Source: Acidihalobacter aeolianus
GTDB lineage: Bacteria; Pseudomonadota; Gammaproteobacteria; DSM-5130; Acidihalobacteraceae
DNA length: 64,000 bases
NCBI RefSeq assembly: GCF_001753165.1
Contig: NZ_CP017448.1
Location: 1,320,462 to 1,384,461 of the forward strand
Direction: 5' to 3'
Under the pieces are notes generated by a model. That model made no database searches. It had not been told where the DNA came from and was given only the letters and a program-made list of their open reading frames with translations. Within the stretch, counting starts at the first letter, position 1, and every line of letters begins with the position of its first letter. Shown here piece by piece: positions 8,721 to 18,228 of the stretch. The position numbers were made by a program, and so were the translations under genes.

Positions 8721-9563
8721 ATGAGCCGTTACGCACGTCGTCGTGCCATGAATTACTTCAGCCAGGCGATGGCCATGGCCGCCACGGCCTTTGGCCTGTT
8801 TTTCATGGGGTGGTTGATGTGGACGCTGATCGCCGAGGGCGCGGCGTATATCGACTGGCGCGTGTTCACCGAAAACACGCCCGGGCCGGGCAGTCAGGAC
8901 GGTGGCTTGGCCAATGCCATCGTCGGCAGCCTGCTGCTGACCGCCTTCGGCGTTCTGTTCGGCGCACCGATCGGCCTTCTTGCCGGCACCTATCTGTGCG
9001 AATTCGGACGACGCTCGTGGATCACCCCGGTCGTGCGTTTCATCAACGATGTGCTGCTGAGTGCGCCCTCCATCGTGCTGGGGGTCTTCGTGTATGAGGC
9101 CATGGTCGCGCACATGGGCCGATTTTCAGGTTGGGCCGGAGCTGTCGCGCTGGCCCTGATCGTGATTCCCGTGGTGGTGCGTACTACCGACAACATGCTG
9201 GGGTTGGTGCCCGACAGCATGCGCGAGGCCGCGGCAGCACTAGGCGCCCCGCGCTGGCGGGTGACGGTGTGGATCGTGTATCGCGCGGCCATGGCCGGGC
9301 TGGTCACCGGCATCGTGCTGGCGACCGCGCAGATCATCGGCGAAACTGCGCCGCTGCTATTTACCTCCCTGGGCAATCAGTTCTGGAACGTGGACATGAA
9401 CAAGCCCATGCCAGCGCTACCGCTTGTGATCTTCAATTTCGCGATGAGCCCGTACGAGCGCTGGCAACACCTCGCCTGGGCCGGCGCGCTGCTGATCACC
9501 TTGTCGGTCCTGATCATGAATATCGCGGCACGGGTTGCACTGCGTTCGCGCCGCACCGATTGA
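8721..9563 (+). CDS. pstA: Phosphate ABC transporter permease PstA
   Basis: Second membrane subunit of the phosphate importer, 280 residues with six predicted helices. It carries the EAA loop [20 protein letters not shown] and the family pattern [20 protein letters not shown] chose the ATG at 8721 because GGGAG lies directly before it at 8711-8715. An upstream in-frame Met at 8694 would overlap pstC and lacks a ribosome site. The frame ends 17 bp before pstB. Confidence 0.96.
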   Translation: MSRYARRRAMNYFSQAMAMAATAFGLFFMGWLMWTLIAEGAAYIDWRVFTENTPGPGSQDGGLANAIVGSLLLTAFGVLFGAPIGLLAGTYLCEFGRRSWITPVVRFINDVLLSAPSIVLGVFVYEAMVAHMGRFSGWAGAVALALIVIPVVVRTTDNMLGLVPDSMREAAAALGAPRWRVTVWIVYRAAMAGLVTGIVLATAQIIGETAPLLFTSLGNQFWNVDMNKPMPALPLVIFNFAMSPYERWQHLAWAGALLITLSVLIMNIAARVALRSRRTD

Positions 9564-9580
9564 TAACCGGAGTGACGTCC

Positions 9581-10435
9581 ATGAAACACCCCTCCATCAA
9601 GCAACAGCAAGCCATCGATGCCGCAGCTCCTTCCGGCGGTGCGGAAGCCGGTCATCGGCACGTCGGTCTGCACGAGGTGCCGAATCCCAAGATCGTGGTC
9701 AAGGGTCTGAATTTCTACTACGGCAAGTACCATGCCCTGCATGGCATCGATCTGCAGATTCCCGAGCGTCAGGTCACGGCCTTCATCGGTCCTTCGGGTT
9801 GCGGCAAATCGACCTTGCTGCGTACCTTCAACCGGATCTACAACTTGTACCCCGATCAGCGGGCCGAGGGCAAGATCCTGCTCGACGGGCGCAACATCCT
9901 CGGCTCTGGCGAGGACCTGAACCTCTTGCGCGCCAAGGTCGGCATGGTGTTCCAGAAGCCGACGCCGTTCCCGATGTCGATCTACGACAACATTGCATTC
10001 GGGGTGAAGCTGTACGAGCGGCTGGCCAGGGCGGAAATGGACGATCGCGTGGAATGGGCGCTGCACAAGGCCGCGATTTGGGATGAGGTCAAGGACAAGC
10101 TCAAGCAGAGCGGTACCCAGCTTTCCGGTGGCCAGCAGCAGCGTCTTTGCATCGCCCGCGCCATCGCGGTGAAACCTCAGGTGCTGCTGCTTGACGAACC
10201 GGCCTCGGCGCTGGATCCGATTTCGACGCTCAAGATCGAGGAGCTGATCTACGAGCTCAAGAACGACTACACCATCGCCATTGTCACCCACAACATGCAG
10301 CAGGCGGCGCGCGTTTCCGACTACACCGCCTTCATGTATCTCGGCAAGCTGGTGGAGTTCAATGACACCAACACCATCTTCACCAACCCCGGCAGCAAGG
10401 AAACCGAGGACTACATCACCGGGCGTTTCGGATAG
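9581..10435 (+). CDS. pstB: Phosphate ABC transporter ATP-binding protein PstB
   Basis: ATPase that powers phosphate import. It has 284 residues with Walker [10 protein letters not shown] (about 70-78), ABC signature [14 protein letters not shown] (about 184-197), Walker [15 protein letters not shown] and switch [18 protein letters not shown]. The start at 9581 follows a CCGGAG ribosome site, and a much longer upstream open frame is only a shadow over pstA. An N-terminal tail of about 30 residues precedes the ABC domain. No phoU follows: the next gene is an amino-acid oxidoreductase. Confidence 0.97.
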   Translation: MKHPSIKQQQAIDAAAPSGGAEAGHRHVGLHEVPNPKIVVKGLNFYYGKYHALHGIDLQIPERQVTAFIGPSGCGKSTLLRTFNRIYNLYPDQRAEGKILLDGRNILGSGEDLNLLRAKVGMVFQKPTPFPMSIYDNIAFGVKLYERLARAEMDDRVEWALHKAAIWDEVKDKLKQSGTQLSGGQQQRLCIARAIAVKPQVLLLDEPASALDPISTLKIEELIYELKNDYTIAIVTHNMQQAARVSDYTAFMYLGKLVEFNDTNTIFTNPGSKETEDYITGRFG

Positions 10436-10548
10436 AATCGGGGCTGTTGCCGCGCCGAGTCGCGGCCATGCCGGGTGATTGACGGGGCGCCTCCAGGCGC
10501 TGCCAGGATTGCCCGATCCCGAATCGCATGAGCAGCAAGGAAGGCCAC

Positions 10549-11802
10549 ATGAAGGTCCTGATCGTGGGCGCCGGGGTCATCGGCGTGACCAGCGCGTGGT
10601 ATCTGCAGCGCGCCGGCCATGACGTTACCGTGGTGGATCGGCAGCAGGGTCCGGCGCTGGAAACCAGTTTCGCCAATGCCGGCATGGTGTCCTGGGGCTA
10701 TGCCACGCCCTGGGCCGCTCCCGGCGTTCCGCTCAAGGCGCTGCGCTGGCAGTTCGAGCGTGATGCCCCGCTGGTGATGCACTGGCGTGCTGACCCCGCG
10801 CAATGGCGTTTTGTCGGTGCCATGCTGCGCAATTGCGCAGCCGACCGCTATGCCGTCAACAAGGCGCGGCTGTTGCGCCTCGGACGTTACAGCTATACCG
10901 CGATCGTTGAGCTGCGCGAGTCGCTGGGGCTGCGTTATGACGAGGGAAGCGGTGGCACGCTGGAACTGTTCCGCGACGCATCCCAGCTTGAAGGCATGGA
11001 CCGGGAGCTCGAACTGCTGGCGCAGGCGGGCATACCCGCGCGCCTGCTGTCGACCGACGAATGCCTGGAAGTCGAGCCGGGACTGGCGCGCGTACGCGAG
11101 CGTTTGGCCGGTGCGCTTTCGTTCCCGGGCGACGAGATCGGCGATTGCCGTAAATTCACGGAGTCCCTGGCTGCGCATTGCGCCGCCGCCGGCGTCACCT
11201 TCCGCTACGGCGTGGACGTCGCCGGGCTGCAGGCAGCTGGCGCACGCGTGGAAGGCGTCGAAACGGATCAGGGGACGTTGACTGCAGATGCCTATGTGCT
11301 GGCGGCCGGCAGCTATACGCCGGGTCTGCTCGCGCCGCTGGGCATTCGTCTGCCGGTTTTCCCGGTCAAGGGTTATTCGCTGACCGCGCCCATCGTGGAC
11401 CCGGAAGCCGCCCCCGTCTCGACCATGATCGACGAGGCGCGCAAGGTGGCCATCACGCGCCTGGGCGACCGCCTACGCGTTGCGGGCATTGCGGAACTGG
11501 CCGGTTTCGATATGTCGCTGTCCGAGACGCGCTATGGGGTGATCGAACGCGTCGCGCGTGACTGGTTCCCGGACGCGGCCGATCTTTCACAAGCGGAATA
11601 CTGGTGCGGGCTGCGGCCGATGACGCCGGACGGACCGCCGGTTGTCGGCCCGACGCGCTATGGCAATCTGTTTCTGAACAATGGCCACGGTACCCTGGGC
11701 TGGACCCTGAGCTGCGGCTCCTCGCGTCTGCTGGCCGATCTCGTGTCTGGGAGGGAGACGGAAATCGACCCTGAGGGGCTAACGCTGGAACGCTACGCCT
11801 GA
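10549..11802 (+). CDS. dadA: D-amino acid dehydrogenase small subunit (FAD-dependent)
   Basis: Oxidatively deaminates D-amino acids such as D-alanine to keto acids, feeding electrons to the respiratory chain. It has 417 residues and starts directly with the FAD-binding Rossmann motif VLIVGAGVIGVTSAWYL. The C-terminal MTPDGPPVVGPTRYGNLFLN (about residues 367-386) and NGHGTLGWTLSCGSSRLLAD are characteristic of DadA. I prefer the ATG at 10549 over 10528 because AAGGAAGG lies just before it. No alanine racemase gene is adjacent, so its role could be D-amino acid use or cell-wall D-alanine recycling. Confidence 0.92.
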   Translation: MKVLIVGAGVIGVTSAWYLQRAGHDVTVVDRQQGPALETSFANAGMVSWGYATPWAAPGVPLKALRWQFERDAPLVMHWRADPAQWRFVGAMLRNCAADRYAVNKARLLRLGRYSYTAIVELRESLGLRYDEGSGGTLELFRDASQLEGMDRELELLAQAGIPARLLSTDECLEVEPGLARVRERLAGALSFPGDEIGDCRKFTESLAAHCAAAGVTFRYGVDVAGLQAAGARVEGVETDQGTLTADAYVLAAGSYTPGLLAPLGIRLPVFPVKGYSLTAPIVDPEAAPVSTMIDEARKVAITRLGDRLRVAGIAELAGFDMSLSETRYGVIERVARDWFPDAADLSQAEYWCGLRPMTPDGPPVVGPTRYGNLFLNNGHGTLGWTLSCGSSRLLADLVSGRETEIDPEGLTLERYA

Positions 11803-11825
11803 GAACGGCAATCCACTGCCCGCAG

Positions 11826-12380
11826 TCAGTGGGCGTCCAGCTTGCCGAGTTCCTCAAGTACGGCCAGCAGCAGCGATTCACCCTGAGCACTCATGCCCTT
11901 GGTGAGTTTATCGGCATCCCGTTCGCCATCCACCAGGCGGCGGATCAGTCCGCCCATTCGTCCCATGTCTCCGCCGACGCGAGTCATCTGTTCGGCCATG
12001 CCGGACAGCAGCTGCAGGGCCTGAACGTCGCCGCGGCTGCTTGCGTGGATCATCGCGGCGAGACCCGGTGCGGCGAGTACTGGGTCCGCCTTGGCGCTGG
12101 GATCGGGTAGCGTCGCTGGATCCTGGATGCCGCGCAGGATGGCCTCGACGATCACGCTGTCTTCCTCGTCCAGACCCTCGATCAGTCCCAGTTCGCGCTC
12201 GCCGCCCAGAATTCTCCGGATCGCCGCAACGAGATCGCCCCAGCCGTTTTCCGCGCTGACGCGCAGCACCTCCTCGAGCGGAGGTCTCAGGGTGGGGTTC
12301 TGTACCGCCTTTACCACGTTGACGATGAGGGCGGCGTGGGTTTGCACGATCTGTTCGCGTCGCGTCGGCAGCGGGTTCAT
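11826..12380 (-). CDS. Uncharacterised soluble protein downstream of valS
   Basis: A 184-residue, mainly helical, acidic protein with no family I can name with confidence. Visible features are a leucine/valine-rich N-terminal half, a short Pro/Ala linker near residues 88-102, and a methionine/glycine-rich stretch (MTRVGGDMGRMGGLIRRL, about residues 134-151) before a helical C-terminus. It has no signal peptide or membrane segment. It lies 22 bp after valS on the same strand and is probably co-transcribed with it. Its 3' end faces dadA with a 23-bp gap. Coding status rests on strand context and the long open frame. Confidence 0.65.
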   Translation of the reverse strand: MNPLPTRREQIVQTHAALIVNVVKAVQNPTLRPPLEEVLRVSAENGWGDLVAAIRRILGGERELGLIEGLDEEDSVIVEAILRGIQDPATLPDPSAKADPVLAAPGLAAMIHASSRGDVQALQLLSGMAEQMTRVGGDMGRMGGLIRRLVDGERDADKLTKGMSAQGESLLLAVLEELGKLDAH

Positions 12381-12402
12381 CGGATCGCCCTCCAGGGCCG
12401 GT

Positions 12403-15171
12403 TCATAGTGCCTGAATCCGCGCGTGCTGTTCGCGCAGGCGCGTCAGGGCGCTTTCCATGTCGCGCACGCGGCCGCGTTCCTGTTCGACCACCTCGACGG
12501 GCGCCCGAGCGACGAAGTTCTCGTTGGCGAGCTTGCCGTGGCTCTGTTTCAGACCGTTTTCGAGTTTGCCGATTTCCTTGGTGAGCCGGGCAAGCTCGAC
12601 ATCCTTGTCGATCAGGCCGGCAAGCGGGATCAGCAGGCGGGTTTCGCCGAGCAGGGCGGTGGCCGATTCAGGCGGGTTTTCGCTCGCGCAGAGCCAGCTG
12701 ACCTCGGACAGCCGGGCCAGGGCGTCGATGAACCCGCGGTGCGCCGCGTAGCGGCTCTGCTCGGCTTCGGTGTGCCCCTGCACCAGCAGTGGCAGCGGTT
12801 TGCCGGGTGCGATGTCCATTTCCGCACGGATGCGACGCACCGCCAGGATGAACTGCTGCACCCATTCCATCTCGCTTTCCGCAGCCTCGTCGATCAGGGC
12901 AGCGTCGGCCTCGGGGTAAGGATGCAGCAGGATCGTGGGGCCGTGCTCGCCGGCCAGTGGCGCGACCTGCTGCCAGATCTCCTCGGTGAGGTAGGGCATG
13001 ATCGGATGCAGCAGTCGCAGTACGGTGTCCAGCACTCGAACCAGGGTACGCCTAGTGCCCCGTTGTGCCTCCGCGCTCGCCTGCTCGTCAGTGAGCACCG
13101 TCTTGGCGAGTTCCAGGTACCAATCGCAGTAGGTGTGCCAGGTGAATTCGTAGAGTGCCCTGGCCAGCAGGTCGAAGCGGTAGGCTTCGATTTGCGTTTG
13201 CGCTTCCTGCGCGAGACGTTGCAGGCGCGACAGCACCCAGCGGTCTGCCAGCGAGAGAGTCACCGACGCATCGCCGAGGCCGGTGTCCTGGCCCTCGGTG
13301 TTCATCAGCACGTAGCGCGCCGCATTCCATATCTTGTTGCAGAAATTGCGGTTGCCCTCGATGCGTCCCAGGTCGAAGCGGATGTCGCGACCGGTGGTGG
13401 CGAGGGCGGCGAAGGTGAAGCGCAAGGCGTCGGTGCCGAAGGCGGGGATGCCTTCGGGGTATTCCTTGCGCGTGTTTTCGGCGATCCGTTCGGCCATTTG
13501 CGGCTGCATCAGCCCGCGCGTGCGCTTGGCCAGCAGGTCGTCCAGCGAGATGCCGTCGATGAGGTCGAGCGGGTCGAGTACGTTGCCCTTGGATTTCGAC
13601 ATCTTCTGGCCTTCCGCGTCGCGCACGAGGCCGTGTATGTACACCTCCCGGAAAGGCACGTCACCCATGAACTTGAGCCCCATCATGACCATGCGGGCGA
13701 CCCAGAAGAAGATGATGTCGAAGCCGGTCACCAGCACGCTGGTCGGGTAGTAGCGCTTCAGGTCGGCGCTGTCGTCAGGCCAGCCGAGCGTGGAAAACGG
13801 CCATAGCGCGGAGGAGAACCAGGTATCGAGGACATCCTCGTCCTGGCGCAGCGCCACGTCATCGCCGAGCCCGTGTTGGTTGCGCACTTCGGCTTCGGAA
13901 CGCGCGACGTAGACGTTGCCGGCGTCGTCGTACCACGCCGGAATGCGGTGGCCCCACCAGAGTTGGCGCGAGATGCACCAGTCCTCGATGTTGCGCATCC
14001 ATTCGAAGTAGGTCTTGTTCCAGTTCTCGGGGATGAAGCGGATGCGCCCGTCCTTGACCGCGCGGATGGCCGGTTCGGCGAGCGGGGCAACCTTGACGTA
14101 CCACTGGTCGGTCAGATAGGGCTCGATGACGCTTCCGGAGCGGTCTCCGATCGGTACCATGAGTTTGTGATCGTCGACCTGTTCGAGCAGGCCCAAGGCC
14201 TTCATGGCTGCGACCACGCGCTTGCGTGCGTCGAAGCGATCGAGCCCCTGGAACGCATCCGGTGCCTCGTTGTTGATGCGCGCGTCGGGGGTGAAGATGT
14301 TGATCAGCGGCAGGTTGTGACGCTGACCTACGGCATAGTCGTTGAAGTCATGGGCAGGGGTGATCTTGACGCAGCCGGTGCCGAATTCGGGGTCGACGTA
14401 TTCGTCTGCGATGATGGGTATCAGGCGGTCGGTCAATGGCAGACGAATGCTGCGGCCGACCATGTCGTGGTAGCGCGCGTCGGCGGGGTGAACGGCCACT
14501 GCCGTGTCCCCGAGCATGGTTTCCGGTCGGGTGGTGGCGACGACGAGATAACCGTCGCCCTCGGCGAGCGGATAGCGGAAGTGCCAGATCTGGCCCTGAC
14601 GTTCCTCGGAAACGACCTCAAGATCGGAAATCGCGGTGTGCAGTACCGGGTCCCAGTTCACCAGGCGCTTGCCCCGGTAGATCAAGCCTTCCTCGTGCAG
14701 GCGGACGAAGACCTCCTGCACCGCGTGCGACAGCCCTTCGTCCATGGTGAAGCGTTCGCGGCTCCAGTCCAGCGAGGCGCCCATGCGGCGTAGTTGACGC
14801 GTGATGTTGCCGCCGGACTCCTCCTTCCACTGCCAGACGCGTTCGACGAAGGCCTCCCGTCCCAGATCATGGCGCGTCTTGCCCTCGGCATTGAGTAGTC
14901 GTTCGACGACCATCTGGGTGGCGATGCCGGCATGGTCACTGCCTGCCTGCCAGAGGGTGTCATCGCCGCGCATGCGGTGGTAGCGGATCAGGGCATCCAT
15001 CAGCGTGTCCTGAAACGCGTGCCCCATGTGCAGCGTGCCCGTGACGTTCGGTGGCGGGATCATGATGCAGTAGGGAGTCTGTCCGCTGCCTTGCGGCGCA
15101 AAATAGCCGCGCGCCTCCCATTCCTCGTACCAGCGTTGTTCGATTGCGTGAGGGTCGTAACTCTTGTCCAT
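12403..15171 (-). CDS. valS: Valine--tRNA ligase
   Basis: Charges tRNA-Val with valine and edits misactivated threonine. It has 922 residues (E. coli 951), with class I motif HIGH present as LHMGH (about 46-50), the KMSKS loop as [10 protein letters not shown] (about 532-541), a CP1 editing domain between them, and a C-terminal coiled-coil arm ([20 protein letters not shown]) that contacts tRNA. It is downstream of holC, as in E. coli pepA-holC-valS, but with one extra gene between. A candidate -10 box precedes it at 15204-15209. Confidence 0.98.
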   Translation of the reverse strand: MDKSYDPHAIEQRWYEEWEARGYFAPQGSGQTPYCIMIPPPNVTGTLHMGHAFQDTLMDALIRYHRMRGDDTLWQAGSDHAGIATQMVVERLLNAEGKTRHDLGREAFVERVWQWKEESGGNITRQLRRMGASLDWSRERFTMDEGLSHAVQEVFVRLHEEGLIYRGKRLVNWDPVLHTAISDLEVVSEERQGQIWHFRYPLAEGDGYLVVATTRPETMLGDTAVAVHPADARYHDMVGRSIRLPLTDRLIPIIADEYVDPEFGTGCVKITPAHDFNDYAVGQRHNLPLINIFTPDARINNEAPDAFQGLDRFDARKRVVAAMKALGLLEQVDDHKLMVPIGDRSGSVIEPYLTDQWYVKVAPLAEPAIRAVKDGRIRFIPENWNKTYFEWMRNIEDWCISRQLWWGHRIPAWYDDAGNVYVARSEAEVRNQHGLGDDVALRQDEDVLDTWFSSALWPFSTLGWPDDSADLKRYYPTSVLVTGFDIIFFWVARMVMMGLKFMGDVPFREVYIHGLVRDAEGQKMSKSKGNVLDPLDLIDGISLDDLLAKRTRGLMQPQMAERIAENTRKEYPEGIPAFGTDALRFTFAALATTGRDIRFDLGRIEGNRNFCNKIWNAARYVLMNTEGQDTGLGDASVTLSLADRWVLSRLQRLAQEAQTQIEAYRFDLLARALYEFTWHTYCDWYLELAKTVLTDEQASAEAQRGTRRTLVRVLDTVLRLLHPIMPYLTEEIWQQVAPLAGEHGPTILLHPYPEADAALIDEAAESEMEWVQQFILAVRRIRAEMDIAPGKPLPLLVQGHTEAEQSRYAAHRGFIDALARLSEVSWLCASENPPESATALLGETRLLIPLAGLIDKDVELARLTKEIGKLENGLKQSHGKLANENFVARAPVEVVEQERGRVRDMESALTRLREQHARIQAL

Positions 15172-15203
15172 GAAGGGGTCCGGTGGGCATTGCCAAGCGG
15201 GGG

Positions 15204-15209
15204 ATTATA
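15204..15209 (-). promoter_or_regulatory. Possible -10 box for valS
   Basis: A perfect TATAAT reads leftward, 32 bp before the valS start. No good -35 hexamer is seen at the proper distance, and the position is instead occupied by a 7-bp hairpin (15214-15220 with 15226-15232). Tentative. Confidence 0.35.
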
Positions 15210-15246
15210 ACGGCGGCAGCCGGGTGCTGCCGAGCGTGGCGGGACT

Positions 15247-16182
15247 TTAGTCGGACCCGGATTCGAGTTCGCGCAATACCGCGGCAACGATACGCTGCTG
15301 AAAGTCCGGCCATTCGGCCGCGAGCGCGCGGGTCAACGCCATTTCGATACGCGCATTGATGTCGGTAGTTTCGGTGGAATTGGCCATGTTTTGCGGTGGC
15401 ACGGGCTCATTCGGGGTGATCGTGTCGATTGGTGTTGGAGGCAGCGCTGATTCGGCGACATCGATTTCCAGGCTTGCGTACGCATCTTCCGCTGGCGCGT
15501 CCTCAGGCGTCTGTATTGTGGGCGATGGGACGGTCGATATGTCGAAGTCAAGCAAGGGCCATGCGTCTTCGGCTGGCTGATCGGCAGCCTCGGATTTCTC
15601 TTGAGTTTGCTGTTCGACAGGGTCCGGGGCAGGCGTAACGTCTAAGTCGAAGTCGTGTGCGGAATCATCGTAATCGGCTAGCTGGCCCTGACGATCCTCC
15701 ACATAGAGTTTCGGTTCATCGGACTCGTCGGCGTGTTCGCTGTCGAGTTTGCCGAATACCGGGAACCTGGGCTCGTCGTCATCGCGAGGATCGTCATCAA
15801 GTCCCGTGCGACTATTTACGGAAGCGATGTAGGGATCTCGGTGCCAGTCGTAGGGGCCAAACGCCGAGGGAGCAGCGTTGTCCGCCGATAGATCTTCTGG
15901 TAGTGACGTTGCCGCGTCAGGCGTTTCTTCGTGGTTTGGGTCATGCTGATAGGGTGCTGATGCAAACGTAAACTTGTCACCGGATGGTCTGAGTTGCGCG
16001 GTCGAGCCAATGATCGGCTCGACTGGCAATGATACAGGAGGGGACTTTTCGCGCGCTGTCTCGTCGGTAGATTCGAATTCGGCGGTGTCGAGTGAAGCCA
16101 AGTCGAGATCGCTGACGCCGTGTTCCCCTGGGAACACGAGGTCATCCAAGGTGGGGATATCACGCGGGTCGGGGCGTTTCAC
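15247..16182 (-). CDS. Acidic low-complexity protein of unknown function between holC and valS
   Basis: A 311-residue protein with no recognised domain. It is very rich in Asp, Glu, Pro, Ser and Thr, so residues about 20-260 look intrinsically disordered. Only the C-terminal 45 residues look folded: an amphipathic helix around RIEMALTRALAAEWPDFQQR ending RELESGSD. It overlaps holC by 4 bp (ATGA), so translation is coupled to a DNA polymerase III subunit. The DNA is less GC-rich than valS. A role as a tether or adaptor is possible but only inference. Confidence 0.7.
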   Translation of the reverse strand: MKRPDPRDIPTLDDLVFPGEHGVSDLDLASLDTAEFESTDETAREKSPPVSLPVEPIIGSTAQLRPSGDKFTFASAPYQHDPNHEETPDAATSLPEDLSADNAAPSAFGPYDWHRDPYIASVNSRTGLDDDPRDDDEPRFPVFGKLDSEHADESDEPKLYVEDRQGQLADYDDSAHDFDLDVTPAPDPVEQQTQEKSEAADQPAEDAWPLLDFDISTVPSPTIQTPEDAPAEDAYASLEIDVAESALPPTPIDTITPNEPVPPQNMANSTETTDINARIEMALTRALAAEWPDFQQRIVAAVLRELESGSD

Positions 16183-16628
16183 GAGGTCTGTCCCAAAGCA
16201 TGGTGCTGCAGATCGCAGCCGTAACTTCTGTATAGCCGGTAATGTTCACGGCCGCGAATCTTGATGTCGGGGTTCTCGTCTACGATCTCGGCGATCTGGT
16301 CGAACAGCGCATAGTGGTCCGGTACATCCGGGGCGAGATTGAGCAGCGCCGATCCCCCGGTCAGAGAATCGGCGGTGCAGCCGAGTGTGATTGGATAATC
16401 AGTGTTTCCAGCATCGGTAATCGCATGCGGGCGGAAACTGATATCGCCGTAAGTCCAGAGCAGCCGGCCAAGCATTTCGCATTCGGAGCGGTCGCCGGTC
16501 AATACATGCAGACGCCTGCCGCTGGCGAGTGCCTTGTCGGCCAGCTTGCAGGCAAACTGCAGGCGCGCAAGCGGCTCAGCCGTCGGCAGGAGGTAAAAGT
16601 CGACCCGAGTTGCGGTCGCTTCGTTCAA
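16179..16628 (-). CDS. holC: DNA polymerase III chi subunit
   Basis: Chi links the clamp loader (through psi) to single-strand-binding protein. Its 149 residues match the family length. The pattern RVDFYLLPTAEPLARLQFAC (residues 8-27), the central RLHVLTGDRSECEMLGRLLW and the GGSALLNLAPDVP segment resemble chi proteins. It overlaps pepA by 4 bp upstream and the acidic protein gene by 4 bp downstream, forming a coupled pepA-holC-unknown-valS string. Confidence 0.93.
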   Translation of the reverse strand: MNEATATRVDFYLLPTAEPLARLQFACKLADKALASGRRLHVLTGDRSECEMLGRLLWTYGDISFRPHAITDAGNTDYPITLGCTADSLTGGSALLNLAPDVPDHYALFDQIAEIVDENPDIKIRGREHYRLYRSYGCDLQHHALGQTS

Positions 16629-18124
16629 AGCGTTTTACCCGCCCGGCCGAGCAGGAATTGAAGCAGCAGGGGTACGGGACGCCCGGTTGCTCCCTTCTTG
16701 TCACCGCTCACCCATGCGGTGCCCGCGATGTCCAGATGCGCCCAATGGTAGGCCTTGGTGAAGCGCGCCAGGAAGCTCGCTGCCGTAATGGTGCCTGCCG
16801 AGCGCCCACCGATGTTTGCCATATCGGCGAAATTGCTCTTGAGCTGTTCCTGATACTCTTCCAGCAGCGGCAGTTCCCAGGCGCGATCGAAGCTGCTTTG
16901 GCCCGCCTGAAGGATTTCCTGGACCAGCGGCGCATGATTACCAAGCACGGCGCTGACCTGATGTCCCAAGGCGACGATACAAGCCCCGGTGAGCGTGGCC
17001 ATGTCGACGACCGAGTCCGGCTCGAAGCGTTCGACATAGCTGAGTGCGTCGCACAGCACCAGGCGGCCTTCCGCGTCAGTATTGAGGATTTCAACCGTCT
17101 GTCCCGACAATGTCTTCACGATGTCACCGGGCTTGCTGGCTCGTCCATCGGGCATGTTTTCGGCGGCGGCGATGACGCCGATGACGTTGAGGGGGAGCTC
17201 GAGCTCGGCACAGGCTGCGAGGGTACCGAGCACGCTTGCAGCGCCGCCCATGTCATATTTCATTTCATCCATCTGTGCGCCGGGCTTTAGCGAGATGCCG
17301 CCGCTGTCGAAGGTGATTCCCTTGCCAACCAGAACGATGGGCTTGGCCTGCTTGTCACCGCCGTCGTAATTGAGAACGATCAATTTGCCGGGTTCTTCAC
17401 TGCCTTTGGAGACGGACATGAAGGCACCCATGCCCAGTTTCTCCATGTCGGCCTCTTCGAGTACGTCGAGGCTCATTTTGGCGTATTGCTTTTTGAGCGC
17501 CTTGGCCTGCTTGGCCAGATAGCTTGGCGTGCAGACGTTGCCTGGGCGGTTGGCGAGATCCCGAGCCAGGGAGACGCCAGAGAGCAGGGCGTTGCCCACG
17601 CGGATCGCCTCTTGTGCGTCCGCAACCTGAATTTCTGTGTCGGTCCACAGGTCGAGCCGACGCAGCGGGTTTTTCGGTTTTTCAGCCTTGCTCTTGAATT
17701 CGTTGAAGGTATAGAGCGCGATGCCGGTATTGAACGTGGCTTGCTGCAACATCCAGCCCGGGCTGCGTCCCTTGACAGGCAAGGCCGGTAGGCTCGAAAC
17801 GGCCTGTTTTGCACCGCCGCCATTCAGGGTTCTGGCAGCCAGCTGGCTGGCTTCGGCATAGGCCCGTTCGCCGAATTCGCCGGAGGCGCCGCAACCGATG
17901 AGCAGCAGACGTTCCGCAAGCAGTCCCGGGGGATCATAGAGATACTGGGACTGACCTTTGGCACCGGTGAAATCACCTCGCTTGAGTTGCTTGAGCAACC
18001 AACCACCTGTTGCTTCATCAATTTGTTTGATCAGTGCGGTATGACGCGAACCGGAAAACACACCGATGACGAGGCAGGGGGTCTTGATTTCCGGGAGAGA
18101 CTGGCTGAGCGGCGAGAATTCCAT
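16625..18124 (-). CDS. pepA: Leucyl aminopeptidase (cytosol aminopeptidase) PepA
   Basis: Manganese/zinc M17 aminopeptidase that trims N-terminal residues from peptides. In E. coli it also binds DNA as a regulator and Xer cofactor. It has 499 residues. The signature NTDAEGRLVLCDAL (about residues 344-357) and the metal/catalytic segments VGKGITFDSGGISLKPG and DMGGAASVLGTLA are intact. It is the first gene of the leftward pepA-holC-valS unit and is divergent from lptF, with a palindrome in the shared gap. Confidence 0.97.
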   Translation of the reverse strand: MEFSPLSQSLPEIKTPCLVIGVFSGSRHTALIKQIDEATGGWLLKQLKRGDFTGAKGQSQYLYDPPGLLAERLLLIGCGASGEFGERAYAEASQLAARTLNGGGAKQAVSSLPALPVKGRSPGWMLQQATFNTGIALYTFNEFKSKAEKPKNPLRRLDLWTDTEIQVADAQEAIRVGNALLSGVSLARDLANRPGNVCTPSYLAKQAKALKKQYAKMSLDVLEEADMEKLGMGAFMSVSKGSEEPGKLIVLNYDGGDKQAKPIVLVGKGITFDSGGISLKPGAQMDEMKYDMGGAASVLGTLAACAELELPLNVIGVIAAAENMPDGRASKPGDIVKTLSGQTVEILNTDAEGRLVLCDALSYVERFEPDSVVDMATLTGACIVALGHQVSAVLGNHAPLVQEILQAGQSSFDRAWELPLLEEYQEQLKSNFADMANIGGRSAGTITAASFLARFTKAYHWAHLDIAGTAWVSGDKKGATGRPVPLLLQFLLGRAGKTL

Positions 18125-18155
18125 TCGATAGCTCCGGGTTTTATGGTTTGTACGG

Positions 18156-18182
18156 GCCTGCGTGCCGTTGCGGCACGCAGGC
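18156..18182. promoter_or_regulatory. Perfect 12-bp palindrome in the pepA/lptF divergent promoter region
   Basis: Arms 18156-18167 and 18171-18182 are perfect inverted repeats with a 3-base spacer TTG. No T-tract follows on either side, so a terminator is unlikely. It sits 31 bp from pepA and 46 bp from lptF, where an operator or an mRNA hairpin in one leader would be expected. Function is unknown. Confidence 0.55.
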
Positions 18183-18228
18183 TATTCTATGGCAAACTTG
18201 CGCGGTCTAAAAATCCCGTTGCTCATCG

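Noticed and set aside
10436-10548. tRNA or regulatory RNA between pstB and dadA
   Set aside because: Only short GC-rich hairpins are visible, with no cloverleaf and no TTCGAATC-type T-loop. It looks like an ordinary intergenic gap.
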